This document shows positions 62,164-64,000 of a DNA stretch of 64,000 nucleotides, piece by piece. Every line of letters begins with the position of its first letter. Within the stretch, counting starts at the first letter, position 1. The position numbers were made by a program, and so were the translations under genes. The notes under the pieces were generated by a model that was not told where the DNA came from, did not search any database, and saw only the letters and a list, made by a program, of their open reading frames with translations. Source of the stretch: Microthrixaceae bacterium (GTDB taxonomy: Bacteria; Actinomycetota; Acidimicrobiia; Acidimicrobiales; Microtrichaceae); assembly GCA_020637215.1 (NCBI GenBank), contig JACJWI010000001.1, forward strand, positions 558,001 through 622,000, written 5' to 3'.

Positions 62164-62280
62164 CCGAACTTGTAGCCCACAGGTCGCCGGGCGACCTGCC
62201 AGCTACAACAACGCCACCCCCCGCCGAACTTGTAGCCCACAGGTCGCCGGGCGACCTGCCAGCTACAACAACGCAGCCGG
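62164..62280. repeat. 60-bp palindromic repeat, locus A3, two copies
   Basis: Units begin at 62164 and 62224 and are nearly identical. Inner stem AGGTCGC / GCGACCT with a 3-base loop (CGG), outer TTGTAG / CTACAA. The far arm reads AACAACGC, like A1. Lies between the dnaE leader and the lipoprotein 3' end, at a tail-to-head junction on the minus strand. Confidence 0.92.
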
Positions 62281-62296
62281 ATGGCTGGCGGGCAGT

Positions 62297-63517
62297 TCAG
62301 GAGCAGCGCTGGGCGACCAGCGTGTAGCCGATGTTCAACTCGAAGGTCAGCAGTACGGTCCGCAGATCCGGTGTGCTGACCGCGTAGATCTCGCTGTAGT
62401 CGTCCGGCCACGGCCGGAGCGCGGCGGTCCCGATCGGGATCCGCCGACCGTCGAGGGTCAGCACTCCGATGTCGGCCAGCTCGTGCCGGTAGTTGTACGG
62501 CACGGCCTGCACGGCCTCGCCCGAGTTGGACACACCGACGATCGCCGGCGGGTAGCCCCACGCACCGTCCGGCGCCTTCACCCCGGTGCCGGTCGAACGA
62601 TCCCAGAGGACCGTCGTGAGCACGCGGGGGTTCCCGAACGGGTCGTCGCCCTGCAGGACGAGGTGCACTCCGTCGTCGCTGACGGCGGCCACTCCGAGTA
62701 CCGGGCCCGGGAACGCGGCGCTGGCCGCGGCGATGTCGGGACCCAGGTCGGTGCGCTGGCCGGTGTCGAGCGACACCATCGTCCCGAAGTCGAGGGTCTG
62801 GCGTCCGCCCGAGGACACCCAGGGACTGCCGGTCAGCACCCACCCCGGTGACTCCCACTGGGCGATCACGGCGTCGGTCCCCGCGTCGGTCACGGTCACC
62901 ATGCGATGCCAGATGTGCGGCTCCGGACCCTCGCGGAAGGACTGCGTCCACACGATCCGACGTCCGTCCGCGCTGATCGCCCGAGCGTTGGCCGGGTAGG
63001 CCACCCCGGGCGGTGGGGCCGCCACCGTCGGAGCCGCGATGTCGGTCACCGTTCCGGTGCTCGCGGACCAGCGGTGCAGCACGCTCGGCGGGTCGGCGGG
63101 CGTGGCCGCTCTTCCCTCGCGTCCGAACACGACCCGGCTCCCGGCGTCGTCCACACCCACGAGGACGCGACGGTCGGTCGGGGCCGTCGGCAGCGAGCCC
63201 ACCACCGTCGAGGGCGATCCGGGCTGCACCGTCCGCAGCGACAGCACCAGGTCCGAGCCCAGCACCCGGGACAGGACCATGTGGGCGCCGTTGGGCGACA
63301 CGGCCCGGGCGAGGGAGAACGCCACCGGGTCGGTCGGCTCCAGGACCACCTGCTGGCGGGCCGGGCAGGCCGGCGGAGGCTCCGGCGGGGGTGTGCATGC
63401 CGCCGCGGCTCCCAGCAGAACTGCGGTCAACCCGACGGCCAACGACGCCCGAACCCGTCGTTGTCCACCCCCCACAGCACCCGCTGCCGCAGCTTCAGTT
63501 CGGTCGATCCAGCGCAT
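62297..63517 (-). CDS. Putative lipoprotein with WD40/TolB-like beta-propeller character
   Basis: 406 aa. Signal peptide: basic start (QRRVRASLAVGL), hydrophobic core, then AAAC with lipidation Cys41. A Pro-rich linker (TPPPEPPP) leads to repeated blades such as FSLARAVSPNGAHMVLSRVL, ARAISADGRRIVWTQSF and GVAAVSDDGVHLVLQGDD, a TolB-like propeller. Function unknown. ATG at 63517 has GGGAGG 5 nt upstream and TACGAT further up. The frame upstream to 63574 is not needed. Confidence 0.8.
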   Translation of the reverse strand: MRWIDRTEAAAAGAVGGGQRRVRASLAVGLTAVLLGAAAACTPPPEPPPACPARQQVVLEPTDPVAFSLARAVSPNGAHMVLSRVLGSDLVLSLRTVQPGSPSTVVGSLPTAPTDRRVLVGVDDAGSRVVFGREGRAATPADPPSVLHRWSASTGTVTDIAAPTVAAPPPGVAYPANARAISADGRRIVWTQSFREGPEPHIWHRMVTVTDAGTDAVIAQWESPGWVLTGSPWVSSGGRQTLDFGTMVSLDTGQRTDLGPDIAAASAAFPGPVLGVAAVSDDGVHLVLQGDDPFGNPRVLTTVLWDRSTGTGVKAPDGAWGYPPAIVGVSNSGEAVQAVPYNYRHELADIGVLTLDGRRIPIGTAALRPWPDDYSEIYAVSTPDLRTVLLTFELNIGYTLVAQRCS

Positions 63518-63614
63518 GGGAACCTCCCTCGTCGCCCTGCCGCGGATCGTATTCAGTGCGCCGGATCGAATCACTGGGGACGACTCCCCACTGGGTCACA
63601 CGGTCGACACCCGC

Positions 63615-63783
63615 CGAACTTGTAGGTCAGCGGTCACCACAGCGACCGTGGGCTACACGTTCGCCGGGAGCCGCCGAACTTGTAGGTCAGCGGTCACCAC
63701 AGCGACGGTGGACTACAAGTTCGCCGGGGGCCGCCGAACTTGTAGGTGAGCGGCCACCACGGCGACCGTGGGCTACAAGTTCG
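63615..63783. repeat. 60-bp palindromic repeat, locus A4, three copies
   Basis: Copies at 63615-63663, 63675-63723 and 63735-63783, again 60 bp apart. CGAACTTGTAGGT and CTACAAGTTCG form the outer arms, and CGGTC/GACCG the inner stem, a different sequence from A1-A3. Together with the lipoprotein promoter these repeats fill most of the ~300-bp gap 63518-63819; I see no gene there. Confidence 0.93.
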
Positions 63784-63819
63784 GGAACCGTCGGGGCTGC
63801 GCGGCGGGCGCCGACGGCC

Positions 63820-64000
63820 TCAGATGTAGCCGGGGCCCGGACCGGGGGCGGGCTGAGGACCGTTCGGGCCCTGCATCAGCTGACCCCGCATCCCCTCGAG
63901 CTGCTGGCGGGCCGACATCTGCTGGGCGACCAGCGCCGCCTGGATCCCGTGGAACAGGCCCTCGAGCCAGCCGACCAGCTGCGACTGGGCCATGCGGAGC
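63820..64000 (-). CDS. bpa: Bacterial proteasome activator, C-terminal part (cut by window edge)
   Basis: 59 residues visible. QLVGWLEGLFHGIQAALVAQ closely matches the conserved helix of Bpa (Rv3780 type), which forms a dodecameric ring that opens the 20S proteasome without ATP. The C-terminus is a Gly/Pro-rich tail ending PGPGPGYI, so the penultimate Tyr and hydrophobic end of the gate-opening motif are kept, but as GYI rather than the usual GQYL. Implies this organism has a proteasome. Confidence 0.9.
   Translation of the reverse strand, partial: LRMAQSQLVGWLEGLFHGIQAALVAQQMSARQQLEGMRGQLMQGPNGPQPAPGPGPGYI

Noticed and set aside
14031..63783. 60-bp repeats as CRISPR arrays
   Set aside because: The whole 60-bp unit is repeated, there are no unique spacers, and no cas genes are present.

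Overview
High-GC DNA (roughly 70% G+C, estimated by eye) from an actinobacterium. A PdtaR-type ANTAR regulator, a mycothiol-synthase-like acetyltransferase, a proteasome activator of the Bpa family, futalosine-independent menaquinone genes and very many leaderless promoters all point to Actinobacteriota. The overall protein style suggests class Acidimicrobiia (Ilumatobacter/Iamia-like); that placement is inference. The gene set (his operon, trp genes, bcp, polA, pdtaR, rpsA, dnaE) recalls from memory the Mycobacterium tuberculosis Rv1547-Rv1630 neighbourhood, in altered order.

Layout. 1-6.3 kb, minus strand: rpsA (5' part), an AbiEi-HTH/DUF559 nuclease gene bracketed by near-identical 44-bp inverted repeats, a methyltransferase, polA, an ANTAR response regulator and a small coiled-coil protein. 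6.3-12.2 kb: malQ, then a MarR repressor divergent from the fused acyl-CoA mutase icmF. 12.2-15 kb: nitrobindin-like protein, pcm, tRNA-Leu(CAA), a small membrane protein, bcp and an HU protein. 15-18.8 kb: trpC-F-B-A (minus). 18.8-21 kb: an OmpR-type two-component pair. 21-24.6 kb: hisI-trpE-ygfZ and a GroES-like protein. 24.7-31 kb: LLM oxidoreductase and hisD-C-B-H-A-F. 31-37 kb: GNAT, rlmN, nucleotidyltransferase, MaoC hydratase and a secreted TAP-type hydrolase. 37-50.5 kb: menaquinone region (ubiE/menG, menF, menD, menH-like, menA, menE; menB and menC not seen) with an acyl-CoA synthetase, a HAD protein and a GH1-like glycosidase. 50.5-58.3 kb: SDR, unknown protein, DUF255 protein, MMPL transporter, nitroreductase and an unknown partner. 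58.4-64 kb: dnaE, a lipoprotein and the 3' end of bpa.

How it fits together. Most operons are tightly coupled (4-bp GTGA/ATGA overlaps in his, trp, men and mshD-rlmN). Tryptophan and histidine synthesis are largely covered except trpD, trpG, hisG and hisE. Menaquinone synthesis is nearly complete.

The unusual part is the non-coding DNA. It holds (i) a 60-bp-period palindromic tandem repeat at four loci (nine copies), which supplies the stop codons of two convergent genes; (ii) a second palindromic family that frames the DUF559 nuclease gene and recurs alone 44 kb away; (iii) a perfect-armed 54-bp palindrome; and (iv) short tandem arrays that start exactly at stop codons. A TANNNT box 6-9 nt before the start codon recurs at well over a dozen genes. 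The best candidate for an undescribed system is the nuclease/HTH gene with its cognate-looking inverted repeats.
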